From positions 2,562 to 33,503 of the forward strand of contig KN884759.1 of assembly GCA_000934455.1 (NCBI GenBank): 30,942 bases of DNA, written 5' to 3'. Shown here piece after piece: positions 21,081 through 30,942 of the stretch (positions are counted from its first letter, which is position 1; each line of letters opens with the position of its first letter). The notes below the pieces were generated by a model that made no database searches, was not told where the DNA came from, and saw only the letters and a list, made by a program, of their open reading frames with translations. The position numbers were made by a program, and so were the translations under genes. The stretch comes from Apostichopus parvimensis (lineage: Eukaryota; Echinodermata; Holothuroidea; Aspidochirotida; Stichopodidae).

Positions 21081-22867
21081 AAGAAAACATAAATACAAAA
21101 ATATCGTGGAATATGCCTTGAACAAAAAATCTACTTTTCATGGAAATATATGATTAGGCCTACACCAAAACCATTATAAATTTGCTTAAACTCCGTAACT
21201 GTTGCCAAGTTACAATTATTGCGTCCGACGTCATCGTGTCTAATATTACTAATATTATCCCTTTATGGCAACAAACTCGCATGAGTGGTTTCAATTGTTC
21301 AAGTTTAAAGTATTTTCTGCATAAACGGAACTGACCCGACTACTATTTAGTTTGTGAAAATACCGTGTCTTCGTACGCCAGATGCTTTACATTGCAATAT
21401 GCCGGAATCAACGTTTCTTTAACGCGAATAAAGTTATTGTGCTAGGTTAGGTTACTGCAAGCTTTAGATCCAGACCTACATAGGTAGGTCTTCTCAATTA
21501 CTGGACATGTTTCCTACACTGAACTACCTTAATCCACACTGATCACCATTGCTTACACCCTATAGTGCACACTTCCATGGATGATTTTTGCCACCGATGT
21601 GCTATCACTCTGGTTATAGACTAGTCGACTTTTTAATCGATTTTTACGAAGTTTATTGTTGTATCTATATATATAAATTGTATCAGGAATTTAATATAAG
21701 GGTGTGGGTAGGAACAGACGTAAGTCTGAATTCGATACTTAGTCCCAAACCAGAAAAAAAATCCGAGCTTTACACCAATGGGCGTAAGAGGGATAGAACA
21801 AAGACGAAAGAAAAACGCTTCTAGAGAAGAAGAACTAACTGATAGTATTGTAGTTTATATGGCATATGGATCCCCACCACTATGATGGGATACACATAGC
21901 CATTGCATTCGTCGTTCTCACGTGTACATTTATGGAACTATGAAAACTAAGTAAGCAATCAGATGAGGAGAGGCTAAAAAGATGGAGGCTTTCGATTTTT
22001 ACATAATGGCCAGTAAACAGTCTAGTAAAGGTATTTGTGTGGAAATGCCATGATTGTCATCTTGTATTAGATATTAAACTATAAATGACTGTCACGCTAA
22101 TTATGTTTATTTATAGATTTGTTACACAGTTAAACCAAACGCTAAAAACTGATCATCTTGTGTTTGGTATCAGGAGAGTAATCGAGGTCTACTTATATAA
22201 ATCTTAAAACAACTTTGTGCGTCCTTTCCTATGAATTTCTCAACCTCATTGACCCCACGATGCCATAACGACATAGAAAAATAGCTTATTTGTAACTTCA
22301 AATGGTGGTATAAAAGTCAAATATTTTACAACTTTGAACGTTTTTTCTTCGAAGATATTTCTTTCCGTTAGGATCACAATAAATCCCGCCCATAACATGA
22401 ATATTTGAATTATATGAACTTCATTTAATAATGAGGTAATTATTTTCACTTTGCTGGCGTCGTAAGCAACCCAGTACACCAATAGGTACTCCAACACGTT
22501 AATTTATTTGTGTACATTGTGTATAGCTGTGATAACAACGCAATTTTTTTTTCAACGGCTCATGAAAAGCTTGTTAGCTATTCACTGATTGGTTTAATTC
22601 AAACTAGTGCATTTGGGGAACTGTATGCGATTAAGTTTATATGAGGAATTAGTCGAAGACACTCTACTCATTATCTGCACAAGTCATTAATTACTCACCG
22701 ATAAATGCGTATGGCAGGGAAACACATGTTAAAAACTCGATGGACATGTCAAAAGGGTTGGAAAACGGCAAAAAAAAAAAACCTGCAAAAGCTGTTTTAA
22801 ACTTGCAACAACAACTTTCAAATAAAAACCAATTTGCAGTATCCCTCCACGCTGAAAAGGACTAGTT
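21081..22867. other. AT-rich DNA without recognised gene
   Basis: It includes a small hairpin sequence AGACCTACATAGGTAGGTCT near 21472-21491. Open frames at 21588-21824 (plus) and 22246-22497 (minus) have no recognisable family or reliable splice context. Confidence 0.5.
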
Positions 22868-22893
22868 GGGGGAGTAGGGGGCGGGGGGAGGGG
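22868..22893 (+). other. Strong G-quadruplex motif
   Basis: Four runs of four to six G with loops AGTA, C and A. This fits the canonical intramolecular G-quadruplex pattern with very short loops. No associated promoter or gene was recognised. Confidence 0.8.
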
Positions 22894-23380
22894 AATTTGA
22901 GAGTAATATTTTCTCTTGCTGATATTTAAAAAAATTGAAAAAAATATAAAACAAATATAAAATAATGCTTGTGCAATATCCTATCATTTCACAACATGTA
23001 TGCACCTTAGATTGCTTGGCAGAGTGATCATGTCAAGTCAATTTGATGTGTGTATGTGTATGTGGTCTTTAGCTTGGGAACACTATCTCAGGAACCATGT
23101 TGAATTAATATCATAATTGGTTTATATGTTGGTCATCTTAGTAGCTAAGCATGACGTGTATGAAAGTGTATAGTGGTTTGCTAGTGTTTATATAGGCACA
23201 TCATCTCACTAGTTATGTATGTGTGGTGTTGACAGATAAATGTCAGCTAGATATAGTTTGTTGAAGAAATGTTGATACATTGCCAGAATATATAGTACCA
23301 ACTTTATTACCACATCTCTTTCTAACCGTTTAGGTTAATATAATCCATCCAATTGTATACAGTAATTAGTTCAAACACAT

Positions 23381-23494
23381 ATCAGTTAAATCTGCCAAAA
23401 CATTATACAGTTAAAGATGCAAAACATTATACAGTTAAAGCTGCAAAAATTAAACAGTAAACGCTGCAAAAACATTAATCAGTTAAAGCTGCAA
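23381..23494. repeat. Short tandem repeat, about 24-bp unit
   Basis: About five copies of a CATTATACAGTTAAAGCTGCAAAA-like unit, degenerate at both ends, as seen in repeated CAGTTAAA and CTGCAAAA words. Confidence 0.9.
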
Positions 23495-24434
23495 TCATCA
23501 TTTGTGACGTTTCAAATTCCGCCACACACTACATAGTTCTGTACTATAAACTGCCTCAAATAATGTCTCTTACTTTACATTGTAGTTAGTTGTGAATAAT
23601 AAGAAAAGAAAGTTGCCTTTTGTGAAACAGGTATATGTCTATCTGTACAGACTGAGGCGTCTAAAATACTAAATTTAAACGAAGTTAACCTCTGTGCTAG
23701 GTTATAATTGTACCTCAGTCACGTGACATATCCTCTATACATAGAATTAAAAATTATCCAAGTATAACAATCATCGTCAGTTATCATTGTGACGTCATCA
23801 ACTAACCATTTTAATCAGAAGATGACATCGCGACGTGAAAAATACACAAACGTTTGTAATTTTCGTTGAGAATTGTTTAATAAATAAAGTACTGTATACA
23901 GCACTGTTAATGTTGGATACATTACATAGATCATCAAATAGATCTCCAACATGCCACACATTCCTGTAGTGTACGAAAGGTTAAGCAAGAAACGTTTTCA
24001 AGGCGATTATTGATCACAGTGATGACATATGAGCACCAGCAAGAAGAAACCGGTTTACAATACAATACTTAACCGGTTAACCGTCAAACTGGAATCGGTT
24101 CTAATTTGTTTTACCTCGTGGTTGCATACATAGGAAAGATTGAAAACAGGTAAGAGGCTAAGAAAATAAAAGTTATAATAATAGCGAAACATGAAAATAA
24201 AATAAATGAGATTACGTAGATTTATATCTGTTTCTATTTTTATAATAACAAAGCACAGTGTAAAGAAAATAACGCTAGGAATGCCTACATGTTACAATGG
24301 TACCGTGATAGTTATCGTAATGTTAAATCTGCAATGTGTTAACCAAGCTCCATTAACGACATCGCATTACCAATAATTAAGTACATACACAATTCGTATG
24401 AGTTTGAGAAAGGCTCGATATAAGACCGACTTGG
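23495..24434. other. AT-rich DNA without recognised gene
   Basis: Includes a TGACGTCA palindrome (CRE-like) near 23791 and two AACCGGTT-type words near 24055-24080. No expressed feature can be inferred from them. Confidence 0.4.
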
Positions 24435-24441
24435 TATAAAA
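24435..24441 (+). promoter_or_regulatory. Possible TATA box
   Basis: TATAAAA lies 58 bases upstream of an ATG in good context (AACAAGATGG). A pyrimidine/CA initiator-like stretch sits about 27-31 bases downstream of it. The spacing is typical of a TATA promoter with a short leader, but TATA words are frequent in AT-rich DNA. Confidence 0.25.
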
Positions 24442-24492
24442 CCACCCCAAGCAGGCTACATTCAATCATCCCATATTCCACTTGGGAACAAG

Positions 24493-24639
24493 ATGGTGTT
24501 TTCAACTAACAGTGTGAAATATCTTTTATCCTGTATATTTTTTTCTGTTACCATTGTCGAGAACCAGAATATCTATTTTGTTATTAAATACAAAACTAAA
24601 TTCGATATACCTTCGCTGGATTGTTTAACTTCCTCTTAG
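24493..24639 (+). CDS. Possible small secreted protein or first exon, 48 residues
   Basis: The ATG at 24493 is preceded by A at -3 and followed by G at +4. The product would begin MVFSTNSVKYLL and have a hydrophobic segment around residues 11-21 (LLSCIFFSVTI), which reads like a signal peptide. It stops at a TAG after 48 codons (24637-24639). I recognise no family, and no good GT donor lies within the frame. The support is only a TATA-like box, start context and hydrophobic N-terminus, all of which occur by chance in AT-rich DNA. Confidence 0.22.
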   Translation: MVFSTNSVKYLLSCIFFSVTIVENQNIYFVIKYKTKFDIPSLDCLTSS

Positions 24640-24960
24640 ATTCCTATCAATTTCAGTATGATATCTGTGTGGAATAACGTATTTTACTATAGTCTATAGG
24701 CCGCAGTTGATTCTTACAAAGTGTTGCGCATTATTGTTTGGTAACTGCTGGTGTGTGTCGGTGAATTGTCCTCTTGTGAGACCAAGCTATACTAGTAAAT
24801 AGTGACTACTGATGTGTGTCGTTCCATTTTCGTCTGTTGATTCCTTTCAGGTTTCAGTTTGAGATCTGTGTGGAATAACGTATTACTATAGTCTAAGGTC
24901 GTAGTTGATTCTTATACAGGTTGTGCAATATTGTTTGGTAAGTACTGATGTGTGTCTGTG
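24639..24960. repeat. Direct duplication, about 122-bp copies offset by 200 bp
   Basis: Positions 24639-24763 and 24839-24960 share GATTCCT, ATCTGTGTGGAATAACGTAT, ACTATAGTCTA, AGTTGATTCTTA and TATTGTTTGGTAA in order. Part of the unit end (ACT-GATGTGTGTCG) occurs a third time at 24806-24822. In copy 2, TTCCTTTCAG and GTAAGT resemble a splice acceptor and donor around an 87-base segment, but all three frames of it contain stops. Confidence 0.9.
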
Positions 24961-25335
24961 GCTTGTATGAACTGTATCTAATATGCAAAAGCTACGTCGA
25001 TGGTTCTCATCGATATGAACTAGCTAATTCATCACTAGGGGATATTGACATTTCCTATCAATTTCTTTTAATATTGTGACTGCTGAAATGCAATTCCCTG
25101 CCACATGAAACGAAATTCCTTGTTGATTAAATTGTGGAAACAAATCTATATTTTAGTAACACATTACTTTAAATCAATTTAATACATTATTTTTTTCGAA
25201 CTTCTCCGCTTCTCAATACGTTTCGAATGAACTTAGTTCTAATTTCAATAGTATTAAATAAGTAATCATTGACCCTTGGCGCTTTGGTAAGTGCTTCTGT
25301 ATGGCATAAAGCGTGTTTAATGGAAGCCCTATACA
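24961..25335. other. AT-rich DNA without recognised gene
   Basis: Nothing recognised between the duplication and the hAT-like element. Confidence 0.5.
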
Positions 25336-26535
25336 CAGCGGCGTAGCCAGGATTTTTTCAGTGGGGGGGGGGGCGCTGGGGGGGAGCTTGACCATTTCAT
25401 GGGAGGGCGTCTTGTTAATATCTAAGCGGAGCGCCACCATGAGTTGGCGCGCAGCGTACCGAAATTTTTAGCTAAAAAGGCCTCCTAGATCATTGGAACA
25501 TTATTACATTTTGGGGCATCGTTATATAGGCCTATATCTGAGGCCCTGGGGTCATTCCTTGACCGACTTGGTGCAATTTAATGTGCCCATTTCGAAGTAA
25601 ATGTATTCACAGATTGTTAGTTGCCATGGGTTTAAACAAATGAGGGGTATTCTATCCTGAAACATAGGGCAAAATGGGGCTGGGGTTTCCAGTTCGCCGC
25701 ATCATTTGACAACTTGCACTGGGTTCTAATGTTGATGTCAATTGGAATCACTGATAACAGAAATATTCCACCAAAAATTAAGGCCTCATGAACTTTATTG
25801 CAGATTTCCTGAGTGACGAATTTGTAATTTTCTCCCTAAGTCACGCAAGTAGATGGCTGCTATCCAGTCTGGCAAGTGCCATCTCCAGCGATCTGGCAGA
25901 TATTGAAATCTGAAATTTTCTTGCTACGCTGCGCGAAAACTGATAGTGGCGCTCCGCTTAGATAGTACTTGCGGCCGGAATACTCGAATTGATTACGTCC
26001 CCCCCCCCCTCCCCACGTTTCAAATCAGATTGACGCCCTTGCTTACAAGGCTTGGGAAGTGTCATTTCCGATGATCTAGGAGCCCTTTTTAGCTAAAAAT
26101 TGACTGGGCTTTCAGCCAAGAAACATACTGAATGACCGAACTATATGTCAAACTGACATGATCAAAGATTGCGTCTGAAACATTATTAGGGTGATAGACT
26201 GATTATCAGCGATAGTATTTTCTCCTTTCTTGAAAAATTGTTTTTTGAGCGGTTTTAAGAGCATCAGGGTACGTCCCAGAAGTGAAAACCCGGCCTATGC
26301 GCTATGTCACGTCCGGTTTTTCAGCAACTATAGCCTACTGCCGGTCCGCGGTCGAAGGGTCGTTCATGAGTGGTCATCATGGAGATTCGAAACCATTCAG
26401 ATCAATGATATATTTTTCGCACATGTAATTTTTTTTCGACACCCAAAATCCCAGTGGGGGGCGATTGGGGGGCGACAAGCTTTCATGTGGAGCTTTAGCC
26501 CCCCACGCCCCCCCCACCCCCTTGCTACGCCACTG
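25336..26535. mobile_element. hAT-like non-autonomous DNA transposon, 1200 bp
   Basis: The left end CAGCGGCGTAGCCAGG and the reverse complement of the right end, CAGTGGCGTAGCAAGG, match at 14 of 16 positions. Both are followed inward by G-rich runs. Flanking octamers CCTATACA (25328-25335) and CTTGTACA (26536-26543) agree at 6 of 8 bases and fit the 8-bp hAT target-site pattern with T at position 3 and A at position 6. Inside are two further inverted-repeat pairs, 25419-25437 with 25946-25964 (19 bp perfect, extending imperfectly) and 25463-25493 with 26071-26101 (30/31). There is no transposase. Open frames crossing the ends (25213-25440 minus, 26230-26568 plus) are read through the terminal repeats and are not genes. 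Confidence 0.82.
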
Positions 26536-29204
26536 CTTGTACATGTGCTGGTAACACGAAACAAATAGTATACGGCATTTATTCGACTGAATTCAATACA
26601 ATAAGTAAGATATCCATGATATACTATATAATGTTAAATGAGCGTCCGGTTATGTTCTACGATGTATAAGTACTTATTGGTATGGTAGAGTCAAAACGAT
26701 TTCATTTAAATTCGTATCGACCAAGTATAAAATTAAATTTCTTACAACTAATACGGGCTCAATAAATTGATTTGGTTATTCATGCAAAGGACGTTGGCTA
26801 GCCGCCTGATATTTCTAGACCTGGCTTGCAGTGCGATTCTAACATCATAATTACAAATACAAGTGCAATGCCCATTGGTGCGTACCAGGACGAGTAAAAG
26901 CTTCTTGGCAAGGGTACGTGTACTTCATATTGTAGTATTGTACATCTTAGAGTTTGAGTGCGAGTACAAATTAACGAGGAGGAGTAAGAATATATGCTAG
27001 AAATGGAGTACCATTGTGAACTTACTTCATGTCTGGCTTCTACGACCTTTGAACAGAGAGATATGTGCATTAAACACTGATGCCGTTTGACGGGGCGCAG
27101 GAAGACAAATCTTTGAAAGATAACACGATTATAAAATTTAACTCTTGACCAATGACAAAGTTCGTTAGCACACAGAAAGTATGTTGTACCCAGGGAATAG
27201 TAGGTATGTACATATATTGTGGTTTTCAACATGATTTAAGCATTACAAGACACCGTAGTTTTTTTTCTCTTTTTTTTTTAGTTTGAAACAAAGATAAGCG
27301 TTTCAGACGAAAGAGGTGTTGTTCAGACGTCTCCATCTTTCTATGAAATCAACAGGGAGCAATAGGTTCAGATTGTTAAGACATTGGATGTGCGACTTGG
27401 CCAGGGAGCGAATGTTTGAATGGAGTATATTGAGAGTGTATGATACGGTTGTTTGTGTGTGTGAATGTAGCAAGCTACCAATTACCGGAATAGCTGATGT
27501 AAAATCACGACAAAAGACCTGTGTATTGATTTGAAGATGGAAAAGCAACACCTATATTATGCATATAATTGCATCGAAAGTATACTGTGAAGGTAAACTC
27601 TTCCATTACTATCCCTTTCATTTTGTCAGAGACATCACTGTATAATACGTTTACATTAGTACGACATTGAGACAGTATTTTTCATCAGATTCTCCAATTC
27701 ATGAATAAACATGGTGGGCTGGATACTGAACTACTCTGTGTTGTGTTTAGTTGCCGTAAGTGATCTGCAGTGCCGTCGAACCAGTAAATCAGACGTGGGG
27801 ACAATCATGTCTGCAAAAATACAGACAGTCGCTGTATTTGTAGTTTAAAGCTTTCGTGAAAACCTATACATTTCGATTTAGCCGACCTCTCAAATACTGT
27901 ATTTTAAATTAATGTTCAGAGTCGAGGCTTAATTTGCATTAAATAGAAACTCTTGACCTTACTCATTATGCATGTTATACCTAAGTACCTGTGACCAAAA
28001 CAAAAAATGTGCTGGTACATTGCTGGCACATCCGCATGTTAAATATAGTTTTAATTTATGAAAAGGTACGAAGATACCAAATACTGGGATACGACCATAA
28101 TCGATGCTGGTGACAATATAGCCATATAGGCCGTTAAATATATCACTATAGTGAGGAACATTTAAATGCGGTTCGGGCCACTATTATGTTGTATGCAATA
28201 GTCAAAACTAGTTAAACGGAAGATTCCAGCGGTATGTAAGAGTTATTACTAACATCCTTATATTTGGTCCTAATTGAGAGAATAAAAAACAAATAAATTA
28301 ATCTTTTGGCTTATGTATTTTGTTTGCTAAAGAAAGTTTTACCATTGTAACAAGCTATGGCTGGTGAGAAGGAGCATAATGCAATCGGTAAATGAGATGG
28401 AATTACAGGAATTGACAACTCGCATCTCGCGTATGTCTTATGCACAAGAACAAAACAAACTTCGCAAACATAAGGGTACATAACTTTATGTAGCGTTGAT
28501 GTTCTTGGTTTAACAATACAGCAATCCGTACACAATTCTACAAACATATGTGTGTATTCATTGCATACAGCCAATGTATGGTTCATTAATCTTTACAGTG
28601 GTGTGTAATTTGCTAAATTCCACTAATCACAAATCTCTATTTTCTCGTAGAAGAAATAGTAGTCTGATACACACTCAGCAATAACGATATTCTCTTCCGA
28701 AGTAAAGTAAATACCAAAACTGAAGCTCTCATGACTTATACCGTTGTATATATTAATCCCCTTTCCCTACTTTCATGTTCCTTTCCTTCTATTATACATC
28801 TCTGATATTTATAATAAACAACCTTGGTAAAGCGTCCTGCTAATGACATACCGTATCCACAGTAACTGTCATTTAAAACGCAAAATGAAATAACGTGGAT
28901 GCTTTAACACCAATTGTGTAAAACATTTAGTGAAATTCAACCCCTTCCCCTATTCCTATTCCACCTATAGAATAAATTATCGCATTTTCCATGAGTCCCT
29001 TCTGCAAAAACTACAAAGAATTGATTATTTATATTAACAAATTTAGCCCTGTCTAACCCCCCCCCCCCTCCAGTCATCCCGATAACCCTCATTATATTGT
29101 TTCACAATAATATCAGTTTGCTATCGTTTGTATGTTTTCAATACACAGCTTGCAAGTATTGGTACTTTTTCTTTCTCTCCTTTTCCTTTCTTTTGTATCT
29201 GTAG
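26536..29204. other. Mostly unannotated DNA upstream of the terminal exon
   Basis: A 144-codon minus-strand frame (26798-27232) and overlapping frames at 27303-27551 are present without recognised domains, except for a weak LINE-like phrase noted separately. The preceding exon of the P2X7-type gene was looked for (cysteine-pair and HPGF-like segments) and not seen. Confidence 0.45.
27711..27755 (+). CDS. Possible signal-peptide first exon
   Basis: The ATG in AAACATGGTG context begins MVGWILNYSVLCLVA, 15 residues of mostly hydrophobic character. It runs straight into a perfect GTAAGT donor (27756-27761). Without splicing the frame ends after 45 codons (27846-27848). The exon would end in phase 0, whereas the P2X7-type exon at 29205 needs two bases from the previous exon, so they are not directly adjacent exons. 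About seven GTAAGT words per strand are expected by chance in a window of this size, so the support is weak. Confidence 0.18.
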
Positions 29205-29361
29205 GAAGTATCGACATGTGGCGTATCGACAACTAGTGAGGTTTTGTTGGCAGTTTTTGGGAAAAGATGTCAGGGTGATCCTCCCAGCATGTGCAGTATT
29301 GAAAATAAGAGACACTTTTCCATCGGAGGACTATGTAGGTTTCAGATTGCCTCGACTGTAA
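29205..29361 (+). CDS. Terminal exon of a P2X7-type C-terminal domain gene
   Basis: After a long pyrimidine tract ending TTTGTATCTGTAG, the exon starts with one base completing a split codon. It then encodes 51 residues: KYRHVAYRQLVRF, WQFLGKDVRVILPACAVLKI, RDTFPSEDYVGF, ending LPRL and TAA (29359-29361). The AYR, (I)LP-x-C, IR-x-x-FP and Y-x-GF pattern matches the extreme C-terminus of vertebrate P2X7 receptors (AYR, LPSC, IRKEFP, YSGF). That is the cytoplasmic 'ballast' domain with zinc-bound cysteines. Invertebrate genomes carry many genes with this domain, often not attached to a P2X channel, so channel function is not implied. Upstream exons are missing from what I can read. It could be a decayed duplicate, but the exon itself is intact. 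Confidence 0.78.
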
Positions 29362-29374
29362 TTTGCATGTACTA

Positions 29375-29380
29375 AATAAA
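29375..29380 (+). terminator. Polyadenylation signal AATAAA
   Basis: A canonical hexamer lies 14 bases after the stop codon of the P2X7-type exon, with a GT/T-rich stretch (GTGTCTCTTTTATT) about 20 bases further on. The very short 3' UTR is unusual but possible; other AATAAA-like words occur near 29611. Confidence 0.5.
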
Positions 29381-29422
29381 CATAATGGTAAATCAAGAAG
29401 AAGTGTCTCTTTTATTAATGAA

Positions 29423-29496
29423 AATCTTCATTGGTCATCTACTTTAAAGTGCTGATTTTAATCTTCATTGGTCATCTACTTTAAAGTGCTGATTTT
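29423..29496. repeat. Perfect 37-bp tandem duplication
   Basis: Two identical, directly adjacent 37-bp copies (29423-29459 and 29460-29496), beginning AATCTTCATTGGTCATCTAC. The lack of any difference points to a recent duplication. Confidence 0.97.
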
Positions 29497-30942
29497 GTAG
29501 GGTTTTCTTACATTAAAGAAAAAAATCAGTTACAGAAGAAAGTATGAACTTGGAAGTTGTAATTGTTTACAAATATTTATAATTATTTCTAATTTTACAA
29601 AACAATGAGAAATAAATGAGTGAGTATTGTGGCAGTGTGTGAGCATGCATGTGCTTGTGTGAAGCCTCGACTTTCAATTACTTTATCTCAAGAAGTTGTT
29701 AAAACAAGCAAAGATTAGAGCTAAAGATAGACTTACATTACATAACAACTATAAGATTAAAAAATACTTCAAATATTTATTTGACATAAAAACAGACTTA
29801 AATGAGGGGTCAGGGTGAGGAGAATGGGGAAGAGGATATGTCCCCCTAATATTTGATCAAGGAGGGTGGCCCATACATTATCCCTGCAATGTTCAGGCTC
29901 GAAGAAAACATTTTGCCCACATAATAAATTTCACTTAATTTAAATAATTACAAAAATGTGTAACAAACTTCACGTGGGTCCCATACAGTATCGTTTAATC
30001 GTTATTATTAATGGTGAAGCAAGACATTAACCTTTTTATCAAATTCTCAGCTCATTCAAAAGTTATCAATTCCTATCATAACTTGGTTTATATATCTTGG
30101 TTCATGGTAACAGAGCTTTACGTGAAATTAGGTGTGTATTGTTACAAGTTGCAGCTATTCTACTGCAGAATATGGTATGGGATGCTAAAGTAATATAATC
30201 TAGTTGAATGCCTTTTATGTTGGTTGCGTATATACAAAGGCCAACCTTACAAACATTCAACGGCTGAACGAACAAGATAAACAAGACACACGATCTTTAC
30301 ACAAAATTAAACTCGTTATACAATGTACAAGTTCAATACTGTTAAATGTCACTAAACTACGTGTTGATTGTACACCGACGCAGGTTGACGCCATTTTCTT
30401 TATTTCTATATATCCATCCGCTTAAAGATCCATCGCTTTTGCGAGAAGTGTTGATCATCAATCTGTATTATCGAAAGTATCTGGCAGAAGTATCTAACTG
30501 GTAAGTGAAGCAGTTGATGGTATGTAGAAACTGTATTTAAAAAGCGAACCACACATATGGATACGTTATCTTTACTGCTATGTCGTATATTGTTATGATT
30601 GGTCTGGCGGTGCGGTTTTTGTCCACATCTACTGGATCCTGCTATAAGATACTTTCATCTAGCAGCCTACTTTTTCTATGAATTTATTCAGTTATCTATC
30701 CAGTAACGCAATATGCGTTGCCTTTCAAAAAAATCCATATCGGATAGGAAGTCTTAAAAGATTAGCAAATGTCGTTTGCCAATAGAAAATATTCCCCAAA
30801 CATTAAATTCGTGTGGTTTTCTTTATCCAACTTGGTCAACACAAAGTGATTGTTATGGAACACAAAGTTTTATAAATCAACGTGTTTGTATATTACGCTG
30901 CTTGTCAACTACATATGTTAACAGTTCATTGCACCCCCCCCC
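29497..30942. other. AT-rich DNA without recognised gene; ends in a C run
   Basis: Open frames of 60-73 codons near 30011-30425 overlap on both strands and resemble nothing known. The window ends in nine C (30934-30942). Confidence 0.5.

Noticed and set aside
26798..27232. 144-codon minus-strand open frame with a possible GTAAGT donor inside
   Set aside because: No domain, signal peptide or family resemblance; composition rich in Tyr/Ser/Cys as expected from chance in AT-rich DNA, and an open frame of this length is expected somewhere in a 31-kb window.
27316..27534. 72-codon plus-strand frame after a T-rich acceptor-like stretch
   Set aside because: No recognisable domain, and it overlaps a minus-strand frame with a better, though still weak, LINE-like resemblance.
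1..30942. CRISPR array, operon, phage or bacterial defence system
   Set aside because: No spaced identical short repeats, no ribosome-binding-site-led gene clusters and no prokaryotic proteins; the content is clearly metazoan.

Overview
This window looks like an AT-rich, gene-poor stretch of an animal genome, most likely a marine invertebrate. The evidence is an intron-style splice acceptor feeding a P2X7-type terminal exon, a metazoan CR1/Jockey-superfamily LINE, a Penelope-like element and hAT-like and palindromic non-autonomous transposons. I see no operons, bacterial genes or confident tRNA or rRNA genes. The species cannot be fixed from the sequence.

Layout. Positions 1-720 hold a palindromic foldback repeat (perfect 52-bp arms), a possible small MITE-like repeat and a TA microsatellite. 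From 720 to 9400 there is mostly unannotatable AT-rich DNA with a C-rich patch (2.2-2.4 kb), a possible old interspersed repeat (2.8-3.1 kb) and a tandem duplication (5.24-5.40 kb). At 9.40-10.32 kb is an array of about five degenerate units of roughly 190-230 bp, each starting with a C-rich tract. At 11.30-11.58 kb is a G-rich minisatellite with a period of about 15 bp.

The centre, about 11.83-16.86 kb, is a decayed CR1-like LINE. ORF1 has PHD-finger-like cysteines and an SGNH esterase. ORF2 has an APE endonuclease, a reverse transcriptase with FADD, and the usual C-terminal tail. Its 3' part is split by a 5'-truncated Penelope-like element (15263-16447, minus strand) with a GIY-YIG endonuclease domain and a degenerate hammerhead-ribozyme-like motif. 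A perfect 9-bp target-site duplication brackets the insertion, and the LINE reading frame resumes in register when the insert is removed.

Downstream lie a dispersed family of C-rich long-period repeats (18.8-21.1 kb), a strong G-quadruplex motif (22.87 kb), a 24-bp tandem repeat (23.38 kb), a 200-bp-offset duplication (24.64-24.96 kb) and a 1200-bp hAT-like non-autonomous element (25336-26535) with terminal inverted repeats and a 6/8 target-site duplication.

The only convincing piece of a host gene is the last exon of a gene carrying a P2X7 C-terminal-type domain (29205-29361, plus strand), followed by AATAAA. Its upstream exons were not found. Two weak candidates for secretory first exons (24493 and 27711) are listed at low confidence.
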